DNA from: an uncultured Eubacteriales bacterium
GTDB lineage: Bacteria > Bacillota > Clostridia > Christensenellales > Borkfalkiaceae
Assembly (NCBI GenBank): GCA_902766475.1
Contig: CACXDQ010000208.1
Coordinates: forward strand, 1 to 5,725
Direction of reading: 5' to 3'
Length of the DNA stretch: 5,725 nucleotides
A program made the position numbers and the translations under genes. This document shows, piece after piece, positions 5,157 through 5,725 of the stretch (positions are counted from its first letter, which is position 1; every line of letters begins with the position of its first letter). The notes below the pieces were generated by a model. That model was not told the DNA's origin. It was given only the letters and a program-made list of their open reading frames with translations, and made no database searches.

Positions 5157-5725
5157 ATGATCAGGAGTATAGAACTTAAAAACATTGCTCTGATCGAAAG
5201 CGCCGTAATTGATTTCACTGACGGATTAAACGTTCTTTCGGGCGAAACGGGATCGGGCAAATCGGTCATAATAGATTCCATAAATTTCGTTCTCGGGGCT
5301 AAAGCCGATAAGACGATGATCCGTTTCGGTGAGGATCAATGCAGCGTTTCGGCTGTTTTTGATATTTCGGATAGTCCTCGTGTCAAAGAAATGCTGACTG
5401 AAATGGACGTTGAAATATCGGATGAGTTGATTATTACGAGAAAGTTTTCCGTTGATTCCAAAAATTCAATCAGGGTGAACGGTCAACCGTTTACTGTCGG
5501 TATGCTTAGAGATATTACTTCGCACCTTGTAGACGTCCATGGGCAAAGCGAACATTATTCTCTTTTAAAGCAGTCCGAACAATTGAAGGTTTTGGATAAA
5601 TACGTCGGTGAGGCTATAAATCATCTTAAAGATAAAATATCCGAATGCGTAACTTCTTTGAAAGCGATAGATAAGTCGCTTTCGGGCTTTGGCGGAAGCG
5701 AAAGCGAGCGGGCTATCAGAGCGGA
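5157..5725 (+). CDS. recN: DNA repair protein RecN, 5' part
   Basis: RecN is an SMC-like ATPase that acts early in double-strand break repair, bridging DNA ends and recruiting recombination. The frame is open from ATG at 5157 to the right edge: 189 full codons of a protein usually near 550-570. The N-terminus MIRSIELKNIALIES aligns with the typical RecN start. Walker A is GETGSGKS (29-36), followed by INFVLGAKAD (42-51). The signature-like VHGQSEH (127-133), with the Q-loop HGQ at 128-130, is followed by SLLKQSEQLKVLDKY. The charged helical region after about residue 150 is the start of the long coiled coil; the second ATPase half lies outside. It follows argR by 16 bases. No Shine-Dalgarno is visible just upstream; the nearest purine run, AAGGA (5126-5130), is 26 bases away, yet family alignment leaves little doubt about this start. 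Confidence 0.96.
   Translation, partial: MIRSIELKNIALIESAVIDFTDGLNVLSGETGSGKSVIIDSINFVLGAKADKTMIRFGEDQCSVSAVFDISDSPRVKEMLTEMDVEISDELIITRKFSVDSKNSIRVNGQPFTVGMLRDITSHLVDVHGQSEHYSLLKQSEQLKVLDKYVGEAINHLKDKISECVTSLKAIDKSLSGFGGSESERAIRA

Overview
This window is a stretch of bacterial chromosome, apparently a conserved core region and not an accessory or mobile one. Nine genes, all on the + strand, fill about 96% of it: the 3' part of spoIIIAH, an asp23/yqhY-family gene, nusB, folD, ispA, tlyA, nadK, argR, and the 5' part of recN. I see no mobile element, CRISPR array, tRNA or rRNA, and no stretch over about 80 bases without a gene. A sporulation gene (spoIIIAH) next to this nusB-to-recN order points to an endospore-forming Firmicute or a descendant of one. 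Having nadK between tlyA and argR fits Clostridia better than Bacillus. Codon use is moderately AT-rich with many GACGAC/GACGTA-type codons. I cannot place it below class, and an uncultured gut-type clostridial lineage is only a guess.

Layout. Bases 1-457 are the end of the spoIIIA sporulation operon. A 65-base gap holds a good sigma-A-type promoter with an extended -10, which starts a housekeeping unit. Bases 523-3822 run asp23/yqhY, nusB, folD, ispA, tlyA. A small GC-rich hairpin separates the first two genes. From nusB on, the genes overlap by 14, 4 and 4 bases, which suggests translational coupling. A 75-base very AT-rich gap follows tlyA and carries a second promoter (TTGAAT, 17 bases, TATAAT). 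It drives a second unit of nadK, argR and recN, which continues past the right edge.

Function. The genes share no single pathway. They cover transcription antitermination (NusB), one-carbon metabolism (FolD), isoprenoid chain elongation (IspA), rRNA 2'-O-methylation (TlyA), NADP supply (NadK), arginine control (ArgR) and recombinational repair (RecN). FolD uses the NADP made by NadK, but the association is mainly conserved synteny. Compared with Bacillus subtilis (spoIIIAH-accB-accC-yqhY-nusB-folD-xseA-xseB-ispA-dxs-tlyA-argR-recN), the cluster lacks accB/accC, xseA/xseB and dxs at their usual positions and gains nadK. I found no undescribed system. The points most worth a second look are this compaction, the two internal promoters, the hairpin before nusB, the start choice of nadK, the missing ribosome binding site before recN, and some local motif divergence in TlyA.
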